Shown here: positions 56,580-64,000 of the stretch, piece by piece | Layout of the letters: each line of letters starts with the position of its first letter | Numbering within the stretch: position 1 is the stretch's first letter | Assembly: GCF_002967715.1 (NCBI RefSeq) | Contig: NZ_PUIA01000094.1 | Span: 62,001 to 126,000 of the forward strand | Direction of reading: 5' to 3' | From: Blastopirellula marina | GTDB lineage: Bacteria > Planctomycetota > Planctomycetia > Pirellulales > Pirellulaceae | DNA: 64,000 nt | Position numbers and translations under genes: made by a program | Notes under the pieces: model-generated | The model's input: the letters and a program-made list of their open reading frames with translations, nothing else | What the model was told of the DNA's origin: nothing | Database searches by the model: none

Positions 56580-57068
56580 ATGCTGACCAGTGCTGTTGCT
56601 ATCAATCAGTTTCAACTCGCCGGTTTTCAGAAGATCGCAGCGGATATTCCCGACGCGGCCCTTTACCAGCCAGCAGCAGGGCATCAACATTCGCCGGTAT
56701 GGGTAATGGGGCATCTGGCACTCACTGGCGAGATGGGGCATCAGTTTTTTGGCGGATCTATCAAGCATCCCGAATGGATGCCTCTATTTGCCCCCGGCAG
56801 TTCTGGCGAAGTCTCTCCCGACACTGGCCTCACAAAGCAAGCTCTGATCGGTGCTGTCACCGAGGCCTATACGCAGCTTCAGAAGTATGCCCTGGAAAGT
56901 GCCACACCGGAGCTTCTTTCCCAGCCGCACGGCATAGACCTGTTCGACGGCACGCCGATCAAGACCATCGGCGATGCCATTACGCTGCTCTTAACCAATC
57001 ACTTCGGTTTTCATTTGGCACAGCTTTCCAGTTGCCGACGCGAAGCAGGCTTTGCTCCCCTATTTTAA
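56580..57068 (+). CDS. DinB-family protein
   Basis: The 162-residue protein has the DinB histidines His45 (PVWVMGHLALTGEM), His141 and His145 (TNHFGFHLAQLSSCRR). GCGGAG lies about 9 bases before the start. It is the third DinB paralogue in the window. The substrate is unknown. A decayed minus-strand gene abuts its 3' end. Confidence 0.85.
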   Translation: MLTSAVAINQFQLAGFQKIAADIPDAALYQPAAGHQHSPVWVMGHLALTGEMGHQFFGGSIKHPEWMPLFAPGSSGEVSPDTGLTKQALIGAVTEAYTQLQKYALESATPELLSQPHGIDLFDGTPIKTIGDAITLLLTNHFGFHLAQLSSCRREAGFAPLF

Positions 57069-57555
57069 TTACGGAGAAAGCGGCTGCACCGAAATCTGGC
57101 GAAACTCGACACGTGCGTCTTCACCACGCACCCCCAGTTTTTCGTTGGTGTAAGTGCTGTCTTCAATTTCGACCTCGGGCTCTTCATATCGCCTAGATAG
57201 ATCACCAGTTGGCTACCCTTCGCCGTCACGCGCAGGTCACACTATTTACCGTCGGCGTCAGCCATTGGGGTTTTTGCCAGTGGAGCGATCCCTTCGCCAT
57301 CGCAGCGGGCCAGAACCAACTCGCGCTGCGAGGTAATGCTGGTGAGATACCCTTGAAAGTTCTTTCTTCCCATGCCAGCGTTTTCGACGCGCATGAGGAC
57401 GCCCGCTTATCAGGTCTCGAAGTCAATTTAGAGCCGACCGGTGACACCGAGGGCCGCACGACCACGTTCGACTTCGATTTGAAGAGCAAGTGACCGAAGT
57501 CGAACTCATATTGCTTTTCAGGCTGGGGTTCAACCCGGCCTGTTTTCTTGCGCAC
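57069..57555 (-). pseudogene. Decayed minus-strand gene with a jelly-roll-like C-terminus
   Basis: Translating the minus strand gives continuous protein-like sequence only if stops and shifts are ignored. AGVLMRVENAGMGRKNFQGY and ELVLARCDGEGIAPLAKTP lead into DGK-stop-CDLRVTAKGSQLVIYLGD. After a one-base frameshift near 57190 come EEPEVEIEDSTYTNEKLG and EDARVEFRQISVQPL-stop at 57069. Further stops lie near 57430 and 57410, and the upstream part (EPQPEKQYEFDFGHLLF) is in another frame. The VEFRQISVQPL ending resembles LamG/DUF1080-type jelly rolls of planctomycete secreted proteins. At least three nonsense codons and two frameshifts indicate a pseudogene. Confidence 0.6.
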
Positions 57556-57563
57556 GCAGAAGC

Positions 57564-58040
57564 CTAGCGACCACCACGCGCTGCCTGCCCGACTGGGCCT
57601 CCGCGACCAGCACCAGCCCCCATGGGACCACGTCCACCGGCCGGCATCGCGTTCTGATTCTGCGGCATCATCGCGTCCATCAGTTGCAGTTGTTGCCCGC
57701 CGCCAGCAGCCTGGTTCTGCATCATCATCTGCTTCAGACCGGCCAATGCGGCCTGCAGTTCCACTTGATCCAACGTATTACTTCCGTCGGCATCGAACTG
57801 GGTCAGCAGTGCCAGGGCGAGTTGTTCGATGGTGGGCATGTTCTGCTGCTGCCCGCGCATGTTTCCCCCCATGCCGTTGGCTTGCTGGGCATTCCCGTTG
57901 GCAGCACCGGCGGCTATCTGAGGGTTACCATTGGCCGCGTCCCCTGCTCCGCGCTGCGGACCACCTTGCTTGTTCGGCCCACGAGCGATCGCCAGCGATA
58001 CACATAGAATAAGAGAAACGATCGCCAGACAGGTCACCAT
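57564..58040 (-). CDS. Secreted low-complexity protein with an EF-hand
   Basis: The 158-residue protein has an N-terminal signal (TCLAIVSLILCVSLAIA) and a Gly/Asn/Ala/Gln-rich body. One canonical EF-hand loop occurs near residue 88 (FDADGSNTLDQVELQAAL), with calcium ligands at loop positions 1, 3, 5, 9 and 12. The C-terminus is rich in Gly, Arg and Pro. It is probably an exported calcium-binding protein of unknown function. The 184 bases between it and the next gene hold nothing I can support. Confidence 0.7.
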   Translation of the reverse strand: MVTCLAIVSLILCVSLAIARGPNKQGGPQRGAGDAANGNPQIAAGAANGNAQQANGMGGNMRGQQQNMPTIEQLALALLTQFDADGSNTLDQVELQAALAGLKQMMMQNQAAGGGQQLQLMDAMMPQNQNAMPAGGRGPMGAGAGRGGPVGQAARGGR

Positions 58041-58224
58041 ACTTCGTTAAATCGTCATGAAAAGCACCACTTTTGTACGCTAAAGGAAAGGGGGAAATCG
58101 ACTGGACTGCTGCCAGCGTACTCTGTCGGTGCAAACGATACCCAGGTTTGGCAAAACAATTACTGTCAAACCCGTAGAAATATTATTGGCGCGGTTCTAA
58201 CCTCCCCTATCACAGGCTGGCCTG

Positions 58225-58989
58225 TCAGGCCCCTTCTTTATTAAGCCGTTCGATATACAGCACCTGATAAGCCAGTCCCTCCCAGCATTTGAAGCTGTTG
58301 ACCGTCTTCGGGTCTTCCTCTCGCACCGTCAGTTTGCCCACCACCGAGATCCGTTTGGCGACCTTGCGAAACCCTTCCGGCCCATACCACGAGCAGTCCA
58401 ATTGGCCATTCCAACTGCCATGATGCAGATAAAGCCACTGGCGATCCTCGAATGGTTTCATCCCTGGGGGCTCGCTGCCCAGGTAGTCGACCACCACCAC
58501 CAGGTCGCGCCCATGCTCTGGGTCGGTGTCGTTGGTCGCCAGTACATAAGCCGCGGTGAATCGCCCATCGGGAAGTTCGTATGCCAGACAATCGCCTGCA
58601 GTGAACTTGGGCTTGCGCCGTACGATCTTGGGGATCTTCTTGGGCGCTGGGTTATCCGCGGAAACGCGCTCGATGAATTTCTTCACGTCCTGCTGTCGCT
58701 TCTTCAGATCGGCTTTCGAAGCATCCTGCCAGTTCTCTAAACCAAAACCGTCAGCGCTGATGCGCGAGAGCAGTTCCGGATTGACCTTGCCGAAGGTCCA
58801 CTGCCGGTCGACGATCGCAAACAGAATCGCTGCCCCTTCGTCGACGTCGTCGAGCTGCTCGGCATACGAATCGAGCACCGCCGAAGTGGCCACTTCGACC
58901 GATTGTTGCCGCTTCACATGATGGTCGAACAACCCTGCCGCGTCTTGAAACGTATCGTCCGCTTCAACCGCCGTTCCCCACGTACCCAT
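58225..58989 (-). CDS. DUF4259-like protein of unknown function
   Basis: The ATG at 58989 has GGAG six bases upstream and begins MGTWGTAVEADDTFQD; the frame extends 6 codons further. The 254-residue protein has an N-terminal region like DUF4259 (MGTWG and acidic ILFAIVDRQWTFG contexts), a Lys-rich middle (KKRQQDVKKFIERV) and a second domain from about residue 130 (GDCLAYELPDGRFTAAYVLA, LVVVVDYLG) with a beta-rich appearance. There is no signal peptide. Proteins of this layout occur in contact-dependent or polymorphic toxin contexts, but none is seen here. Confidence 0.6.
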   Translation of the reverse strand: MGTWGTAVEADDTFQDAAGLFDHHVKRQQSVEVATSAVLDSYAEQLDDVDEGAAILFAIVDRQWTFGKVNPELLSRISADGFGLENWQDASKADLKKRQQDVKKFIERVSADNPAPKKIPKIVRRKPKFTAGDCLAYELPDGRFTAAYVLATNDTDPEHGRDLVVVVDYLGSEPPGMKPFEDRQWLYLHHGSWNGQLDCSWYGPEGFRKVAKRISVVGKLTVREEDPKTVNSFKCWEGLAYQVLYIERLNKEGA

Positions 58990-59136
58990 CGAGAGCTCCT
59001 TCCGCAAGCTTCAATGCATGAAGTTTCCGCCGTGCAGTTAAAAGGCTTTCTCTCGTTCCGATGTCACACGTGTGGCACGGCCTTCATTGGCAGTGTGAAG
59101 TGACGAGCCTGCAACCAAGGCTGCGCCGCCAAATCA

Positions 59137-59391
59137 TCAATCTACCGGAAAACTTGCCTCGCATTCGATAAAAAAATCGGTCGTATCTTTCTCTAGGTCT
59201 GGAAAGTCATTGTGCACTCGTAGCAGGCGTTCGGAATCGTCGTTGATCGGATAGCAATCATACATCCAGGGATCGTTCTCCGTAGGATAAATCGCCGCCA
59301 TCTCTTGGAGTGGAACGCACTCTAATGGATACTCGCACACGACATCTTCTGTGTGCTTGTCGTAGCCTCGGATCAATCGTTCGAGTTTCAT
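59137..59391 (-). CDS. Small acidic hypothetical protein
   Basis: The 84-residue protein is rich in Asp, Glu and Tyr (YDKHTEDVVCEYPLE, ENDPWMYDCYPINDD) with no signal peptide or membrane helix. Short acidic proteins of this kind are often found scattered in planctomycete and myxobacterial genomes and some resemble immunity proteins; I see no toxin partner, so no function is claimed. Confidence 0.5.
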   Translation of the reverse strand: MKLERLIRGYDKHTEDVVCEYPLECVPLQEMAAIYPTENDPWMYDCYPINDDSERLLRVHNDFPDLEKDTTDFFIECEASFPVD

Positions 59392-59448
59392 GTCACTCGT
59401 CCTGCGGCAAGATCGGCTGTACTAAGCAGACGACAACGTCAAACCCAA

Positions 59449-59925
59449 TCAGTGCGGCAATCGAATCTCCACCCCATACATCGGTGCCACTTCCAGCAGC
59501 TTATGAATCTCCTGCTCAGTCGGTGGTTGCGGCTGCTCGTCGGGGCTGGTCAGCACTTTGCCTACTTCCAGGAACATCTTCTCCAATCCGGCCGGGGCGA
59601 CTGTGATCAGCATTCTGGCAGGCTGGTCGCTTTCGTTCTTAAAGCTATGCACGCTGCCGATCGGCATGTTCAAGAAGGTACCAGGGCCGACGACGATCGG
59701 CTGGCCATCCAGGCGAAAGGTGATCTCCCCTTCCAGCACGAAGAACGCCTCTTCTTCCCGCTGATGCACATGGGGCGGAGGCCCGCCCCCAGGCGGAATC
59801 AACGCGTCCATCATCGCATACTTGCCGTCGGTCTCGTCGCCGGTGGCCAGGTAGCGGTAAAGATCACCCACAACCGCCACGCGAGTACCTTCGGTGGCAG
59901 GGCGAATCGTAGCGGGGTGCATCAT
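59449..59925 (-). CDS. Cupin-domain protein
   Basis: The 158-residue protein has a single small barrel of the cupin superfamily. Motif 1 is PPHVHQREEEAFFVLEGEITF, with His-His and Glu metal ligands, and motif 2 is PGTFLNMPIGSVHSFKN with the last His. The first 30 residues are probably disordered or a lid, and the C-terminus is helical (SPDEQPQPPTEQEIHKLLE). It could be a dioxygenase, isomerase or sugar-binding regulator; the sequence does not decide. Confidence 0.85.
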   Translation of the reverse strand: MMHPATIRPATEGTRVAVVGDLYRYLATGDETDGKYAMMDALIPPGGGPPPHVHQREEEAFFVLEGEITFRLDGQPIVVGPGTFLNMPIGSVHSFKNESDQPARMLITVAPAGLEKMFLEVGKVLTSPDEQPQPPTEQEIHKLLEVAPMYGVEIRLPH

Positions 59926-60105
59926 GCTGTGGGTCCTTCGCTTTCTGTTAGGCTGGGTCGCAACCCAGCTTTAACAATCCGCAATTAAAGTCGTATCGGC
60001 AAACGAGCAGCAAGAATAACTCAGGACCATTCCCCCCAAAAGCCTACAAACTGCCGGGTTAATTCTGCTGGGTCTCGGCTTAGCCTACCGTCTGCGCGTC
60101 ATCCA

Positions 60106-62076
60106 CTAAGTCTCATCCTCCGAAACCACCACCAACCGGTCTTCTGCATTCAGCGTCCACTTCGTGTTCTTCTCGGGGATCAGTTTCACGCCGAAGTTCT
60201 GGTTCATGTTGGTTTCCAGGGCCTGTACTTTCACGCCGATGCATACCTCTTGACGCTGCTGGGCGATGTCCATCATGTCGGCGAAGGTCACCTCGACGGG
60301 GAACGAATCGAAGTACAGACGGGCTGGCTTCAGGTAGATCTCTGATCCATCCTCTGAGAACAAGTCGTCGTACACCGCTTTGATGCTGGCCTCTTCGCTG
60401 ATCTGGGCCAGGATCGTGCTGACGAAGCGGTTCGAGATGATGAAGTCGTGCACCCCTGCCCTGGCGACCAGCTCTTGATTGTCAGAGTCCATCACCTCGG
60501 TGATGATCTTGGTCTTGGTCGTGTCGATGCCGTCCCCAGCTTCCGAGAAGATCTTCCGCAGCAGAATCAGGATGACGATCGTCTCCGAGTCAGACGTTTC
60601 CGAATCGGCTTCGACGTCGCCTGAACTGAGGATGATAATGTTGTCGTAATGAAACGGCTCGATGGCGGTCAGCGTCGGGATGTCGGTTGGGTTCCCGTCG
60701 ATCAGGCGAATGGTTAAGTTGTCGAGCTCGGCATCCAGTTGCTCTACGGTCTTGCGAATCGCATCGGTCGCTTCCCGTAGCATGATATCGATTTGCGAGC
60801 CCGCCTGGACGTAGTCAGCGTATTCGCGAACAATCAGCGGCAGCTTTTCGTTCCAGCCGATGAGCAGTTCCCGCTCGACCGACTGCTCGCTCTTCTTGCC
60901 TTCGACCAATTTCAATCCCTTGGGCTTGGCGACGGCGTCTTTCACAAAGTCGATCGTCGAATCGTCTTCGGCCAGAATCAAAATATCATCGCCATCGGCC
61001 AGCTTCAGGTCGGCCTCGGGATTGATGACCACCGTTCCGTCGGCATGTCGCAGTCCAATCGGCACCCCATCAGGGAAGTGATACAGCACCTCGCCAAAGG
61101 TGATGCCGTTCCACGCTGCCTGATGAAAGTAAAGCTCGCACCCATCGAACGAAAGCATCTCGGCATACACCACGCTGAGCCCCAGCGAACGGCTCGTCTG
61201 CACCAGCAGCTTCGCCAAAATCTCTTGCCCGTCGATCGCCGTGACCTCCGGCGAGATGTCCTGGGCAATAGTGCGGCTGCGTTCGAAGAAGAGTTCGGCG
61301 ACGATATTGAGTTCTCCCTCTTCCCCTTCCTCGCGCGAGGCCATCACGCCGAGAATCGTTTTGATCGTGCGAATATCGCTGGCCGCTTTTTCCGCATCGT
61401 TCGCCGCTTCCGGGCACGAGGCCAGCACCACCACGCTCTTGCTGGTCGGTAGCGAAACCATTTCCAGGTTCAACTTCGCCGAGGGCTTCCCGCTGCGGGT
61501 CACGATACGTGTCGTGCAGCGATTGGTGACGTTGATGCTTAAGAAGTCATCCATCTCTTCCTTAGGAACATCGGCCAGGATCACCACGCAGGCGTCGCGT
61601 TTACTTTCGTTGGCAATCACCAGCTCGCGAATGATCTCTGGCACGCGATGATTCCAACCGAGAATCAGCGTGTGGTCCTCTTCGATCACGCGCGAGAAGC
61701 CTTTGCGGAGTTCGGCCAGTTTCTGATCGAGCGCTGTCGTGATGAACGCGATCAGCATCGACAGAATGATCACGCCGGCCAGCCCGGCCAGCACGCCAGA
61801 GACCTTGACCAGCGGCGAAGAGAACTTGTCTTGGTTCATGTTGCCGGGGTCGGTCAACTCCAGAAAGATGATGTAGACCTGGCCAAGAAACGAGTTGTGG
61901 GTCTCGTGCGAAACGCCGGTCGGTTCGATCAACATGCTCAGGCCGCGTAGGCCGGCGAGCACGGCAAACAGCACCAGGAACACCACCACCAGGCTCACAA
62001 AGATCGAGCCACCTCCTTTGGAGATGAACGTATCGAATTGGTATCGCAGCCGCTGTCGCAAAGTAACTGGTTTCAC
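60106..62076 (-). CDS. CASTOR/POLLUX-like ion channel protein
   Basis: A GTG start at 62076 has a perfect AGGAGT four bases upstream; an ATG 33 codons earlier is unsupported. The 656-residue protein has two or three N-terminal membrane helices (SIFVSLVVVFLVLFAVLAGL, VSGVLAGLAGVIILSMLIAFITTAL) separated by a pore-like region with LELTDPGN. Long cytoplasmic RCK/TrkA-N-like domains follow (HTLILGWNHRVPEIIRELV, ELLIGWNEKLPLIVREYAD) typical of the CASTOR/POLLUX/SYM8 ion-channel family. It probably gates a cation or potassium channel. It is a lone gene here. Confidence 0.85.
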   Translation of the reverse strand: MKPVTLRQRLRYQFDTFISKGGGSIFVSLVVVFLVLFAVLAGLRGLSMLIEPTGVSHETHNSFLGQVYIIFLELTDPGNMNQDKFSSPLVKVSGVLAGLAGVIILSMLIAFITTALDQKLAELRKGFSRVIEEDHTLILGWNHRVPEIIRELVIANESKRDACVVILADVPKEEMDDFLSINVTNRCTTRIVTRSGKPSAKLNLEMVSLPTSKSVVVLASCPEAANDAEKAASDIRTIKTILGVMASREEGEEGELNIVAELFFERSRTIAQDISPEVTAIDGQEILAKLLVQTSRSLGLSVVYAEMLSFDGCELYFHQAAWNGITFGEVLYHFPDGVPIGLRHADGTVVINPEADLKLADGDDILILAEDDSTIDFVKDAVAKPKGLKLVEGKKSEQSVERELLIGWNEKLPLIVREYADYVQAGSQIDIMLREATDAIRKTVEQLDAELDNLTIRLIDGNPTDIPTLTAIEPFHYDNIIILSSGDVEADSETSDSETIVILILLRKIFSEAGDGIDTTKTKIITEVMDSDNQELVARAGVHDFIISNRFVSTILAQISEEASIKAVYDDLFSEDGSEIYLKPARLYFDSFPVEVTFADMMDIAQQRQEVCIGVKVQALETNMNQNFGVKLIPEKNTKWTLNAEDRLVVVSEDET

Positions 62077-62353
62077 GTTGACTCCTGAGAATTGAAGGTC
62101 AGAGACAAGGCATGAAAAGGGGGCGAGCAGGATAGGCCGCCGTGGCGTAGGAACCAACACTTCGGAGGCTGGCAATCTTATAACGTACCGACGGAGTGAA
62201 AACCAACAGTTTTCAGATAGGATTTAGAAGATTCACCGACTCACTTATTGATCCCGTCAAGTTTTTTGTCAGGATTAATTCGTTTTCTCGTTACGCTGGA
62301 TGTGCAACCTCCGTCTCTCTTCCCGCTCACTCTTCCCAATCAGGTGATCCACG

Positions 62354-63187
62354 ATGACGATCCGTTCGCTTTCGTTATTTGCCTTGCTACTTGCTTTCGG
62401 CATGACTTCCATCGCCACAGCCCAGCGTCCGCGGCGCGAGGTTACGTGGGTAAACCCTGACATCCCCAACATGCCTGGCCTGGTACACAAGGTGCTCGAA
62501 AGCAAGTCGCTCGGCCACGAAGTCGGCTACGTCGTTTGGACACCACCGAATATGGATACCAGCGGCCAGACGCGCTACCCGGTGGTGTATTTCCTACACG
62601 GAGCTGGCGGAAGCGAAAAATCGGACGCCGCCGGATTCGCCTCGCAAGTTGCCGGCGCGATTCGCAGTGGCAAGTTCCCGGCGGCGATCTGTGTCTTTCC
62701 CAACGGCGGCATGAGCGGGTACCGCGACGAAGTCGAGAAGACGATCGTCGACGAACTGATTCCCCTGGTCGACCAAGACTATCCGACTCAGACTAAAGCA
62801 TCGGGGAGGGCAATCTGCGGATTCTCGATGGGGGGTGCCGGCTCGGTGCACCTCTCGCTCAACCACCCCGACCTCTTCTGCGGAGCTGGCAGTTGGGGTG
62901 GTGCATTGTCATTTCGAGGGAGCGGCGAAGAAAGCCCGCTATTGACCGTCGCCAAGCAAAACAGCGACAAGCTGAAAGCGAACAATTACGCGCTGTTGAC
63001 GATCAACGGCGACCAGGATCGGCCGGATGCGTTCAAGCTACTGAAAGCCGTGCTCGACGAACAAGAGATCCCGCACCAAGTGATCGTGCTGAAAGATACG
63101 AACCACAACCTGGGTAAGTATCACAAGGAGACCAACGGCACGATGCTGAAGTTCTTAAAGAACCAGCTCAGTCTCAGTGGTTCGTAA
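62354..63187 (+). CDS. Secreted esterase-like alpha/beta hydrolase
   Basis: The 277-residue protein has a signal peptide (LSLFALLLAFGMTSIATA) and an esterase-D/feruloyl-esterase-like alpha/beta hydrolase fold. The oxyanion-hole region is VVYFLHGAGGSEKS, the nucleophile elbow is GFSMGGAGS with Ser158, Asp is in INGDQDRPDAF and His in DTNHNLGKYH. It is likely an exported carbohydrate or aryl esterase. It is followed by the cysteine-rich gene after 137 bases. Confidence 0.85.
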   Translation: MTIRSLSLFALLLAFGMTSIATAQRPRREVTWVNPDIPNMPGLVHKVLESKSLGHEVGYVVWTPPNMDTSGQTRYPVVYFLHGAGGSEKSDAAGFASQVAGAIRSGKFPAAICVFPNGGMSGYRDEVEKTIVDELIPLVDQDYPTQTKASGRAICGFSMGGAGSVHLSLNHPDLFCGAGSWGGALSFRGSGEESPLLTVAKQNSDKLKANNYALLTINGDQDRPDAFKLLKAVLDEQEIPHQVIVLKDTNHNLGKYHKETNGTMLKFLKNQLSLSGS

Positions 63188-63324
63188 CAGATCCGAACTA
63201 CGGTCTACTTTCCCGCTAAATCCCCCAGTTTTTCTTGACCAGGCTCTTCTCAAAAGTTGATAATGTGGGCAATTAACGAAGTCATTGTCTGCGCTCTACT
63301 CCCTCCTGCGAAAGGATCTTTCCG

Positions 63325-63798
63325 ATGAAAGCTCGTTTTCTAATCGCCGGTTTGGCCCTTCTGGCAGTGGCGACCGTTTCCCTGGTCGCGGCTGAAATTA
63401 ACCTGGAAGGGGTCAAGTGCATCATGAATCCCAAGGCCGCTGCCAAGGCTGAAAAGTCGCTTGATTACAAAGGTGGCAAAGTCTTCTTTTGTTGCGACAA
63501 CTGCCCCAAGGGTTTCGCCAAGAAGCTGGAAGCCAAAGACAAAGCGGTGATGGCCAAGGGCAACCTGCAACTGGTCGCCACCCAACAAGCCAAGCAGGAA
63601 CACTGCCCCTTCACCGGTGGTCCGATGAAGACCGAACTGACCGTGAATGGTGCGACGATTAAGTTTTGCTGCAACAACTGCAAGGGCAAAGCGGAAGGGC
63701 TAGAAGGGGACGAACAGCTGACGACACTGTTCGGTGAAGAAGCCTGGGAAAAGGCGGGCTTCGCGGTCGCTGACGCCAAGAAGACCGAAGCGAAGTAG
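63325..63798 (+). CDS. Secreted protein with two TRASH/YHS-like cysteine motifs
   Basis: The 157-residue protein has a signal peptide (LIAGLALLAVATVSLVAA). Two similar metal-binding-type units follow. The first has Cys32 in KCIMNP and a CCDNC cluster (Cys56, 57, 60); the second has Cys94 in EHCPFTGGP and CCNNC (Cys115, 116, 119). Each unit's spacing (C, about 22-24 residues, CCxxC) resembles TRASH or YHS zinc/heavy-metal fingers. It is probably periplasmic and binds metal, function unknown. AAGGA lies before the start and a terminator follows the gene. Confidence 0.8.
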   Translation: MKARFLIAGLALLAVATVSLVAAEINLEGVKCIMNPKAAAKAEKSLDYKGGKVFFCCDNCPKGFAKKLEAKDKAVMAKGNLQLVATQQAKQEHCPFTGGPMKTELTVNGATIKFCCNNCKGKAEGLEGDEQLTTLFGEEAWEKAGFAVADAKKTEAK

Positions 63799-63829
63799 CA
63801 GTTACTTGCAAGCCAATAACATGGAATGG

Positions 63830-63863
63830 ATCAGGCTTCTTTCACCAGAGGCCTGATTTTTTT
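63830..63863 (+). terminator. Intrinsic terminator after the cysteine-rich gene
   Basis: ATCAGGC (63830-63836) and GCCTGAT (63851-63857), with an inner TCT/AGA pairing, form a hairpin followed by seven T, 32 bases after the stop codon. Confidence 0.8.
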
Positions 63864-63868
63864 ATGCG

Positions 63869-64000
63869 CTAACCCACCGGGATGAAGCGACGAAACTTCC
63901 AGGCCGTGCTGACCACCATGAAGACCAAAAAACCAATCAAACGCACCGGGATATTCGCGAACCAGGGAGGTCGGCTCCCACGTACCAGGTTGCCGTGTTC
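63869..64000 (-). CDS. C-terminal end of a membrane protein, 5' part outside window
   Basis: The frame is open from the window edge and ends at a stop at 63869. The visible 43 residues include one hydrophobic helix (VRLIGFLVFMVVSTAW) followed by a short basic tail (KFRRFIPVG). Too little is visible to assign a family. Confidence 0.6.
   Translation of the reverse strand, partial: EHGNLVRGSRPPWFANIPVRLIGFLVFMVVSTAWKFRRFIPVG

Noticed and set aside
58225-59391. DUF4259-like and small acidic genes considered as a toxin-immunity or defence cassette
   Set aside because: No toxin domain, no secretion-system marker and no conserved partner are present nearby, so the idea has no support beyond protein size and charge.

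Overview
The window reads as chromosomal DNA of a planctomycete, most likely a Pirellulaceae member related to Blastopirellula or Bremerella. The evidence is a DUF1559 pseudopilin with a C-terminal H-X9-DG motif paired with a small lipoprotein, an MJ0042-type zinc-ribbon membrane protein, a CASTOR/POLLUX-like channel protein, a cyanobacterial-type four-ACT aspartate kinase and moderately high-GC coding sequence. The genus is an inference. No rRNA, CRISPR array, integrase, transposase or prophage gene was seen; this is mostly a core-metabolism region.

Layout. 1-9.5 kb: the 3' part of a GH63/MGH1-like glycosidase, a secreted two-domain metallo-beta-lactamase-fold protein, a CAU-anticodon tRNA, an octaheme cytochrome fused to HEAT and TPR repeats, a DinB protein and a haloarchaeal-type glucose dehydrogenase. 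9.7-13.7 kb: a YdeP/FdhF-like molybdopterin oxidoreductase, a MarR regulator with a DinB protein, and a DtxR/MntR regulator. 13.7-20 kb (minus): cysD-cysNC for sulfate activation, rsmG, a secreted SH3-like protein and map. 20-25.3 kb (plus): leuS, ppa, glgC. 25.3-34.4 kb (minus): uncharacterised and zinc-ribbon membrane proteins, the pyruvate dehydrogenase set lpdA-aceE-aceF, and rpsD. 34.7-43.8 kb: a Tat-exported Gfo/Idh/MocA oxidoreductase, a VOC protein, the threonine catabolic pair tdh-kbl, then hom, an archaeal-type phosphoglycerate-mutase-like gene and lysC. 43.8-50.6 kb: a DUF151 protein, a secreted trypsin-like protease, valS and cimA. 50.9-57 kb: the DUF1559/lipoprotein pair, a highly acidic FtsK, truB and a third DinB protein. 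57-64 kb: a decayed gene, an EF-hand secreted protein, several small uncharacterised genes, a cupin, the channel protein, an esterase, a double TRASH-like Cys-rich protein and the tail of a further membrane protein.

Most interesting observation. Upstream of cimA (citramalate synthase, entry to isoleucine synthesis) on the minus strand there is a consensus-like promoter, then a 24-codon leader ORF in which 13 codons are Ile, Val, Thr or Leu. Its stop codon lies in a segment that can pair with the 5' arm and loop of an intrinsic terminator just before cimA. Together this is a complete-looking ribosome-mediated attenuator. I know of no such description for planctomycete cimA, but could not search.

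Other points: hom, a PGM-like gene and lysC lie together, which suggests the middle gene is a non-canonical homoserine kinase; ValRS carries a four-cysteine zinc-ribbon-like insertion; FtsK has a 72-residue, almost purely Glu/Asp/Tyr C-terminal tail; and several distinct palindromic intergenic elements recur.
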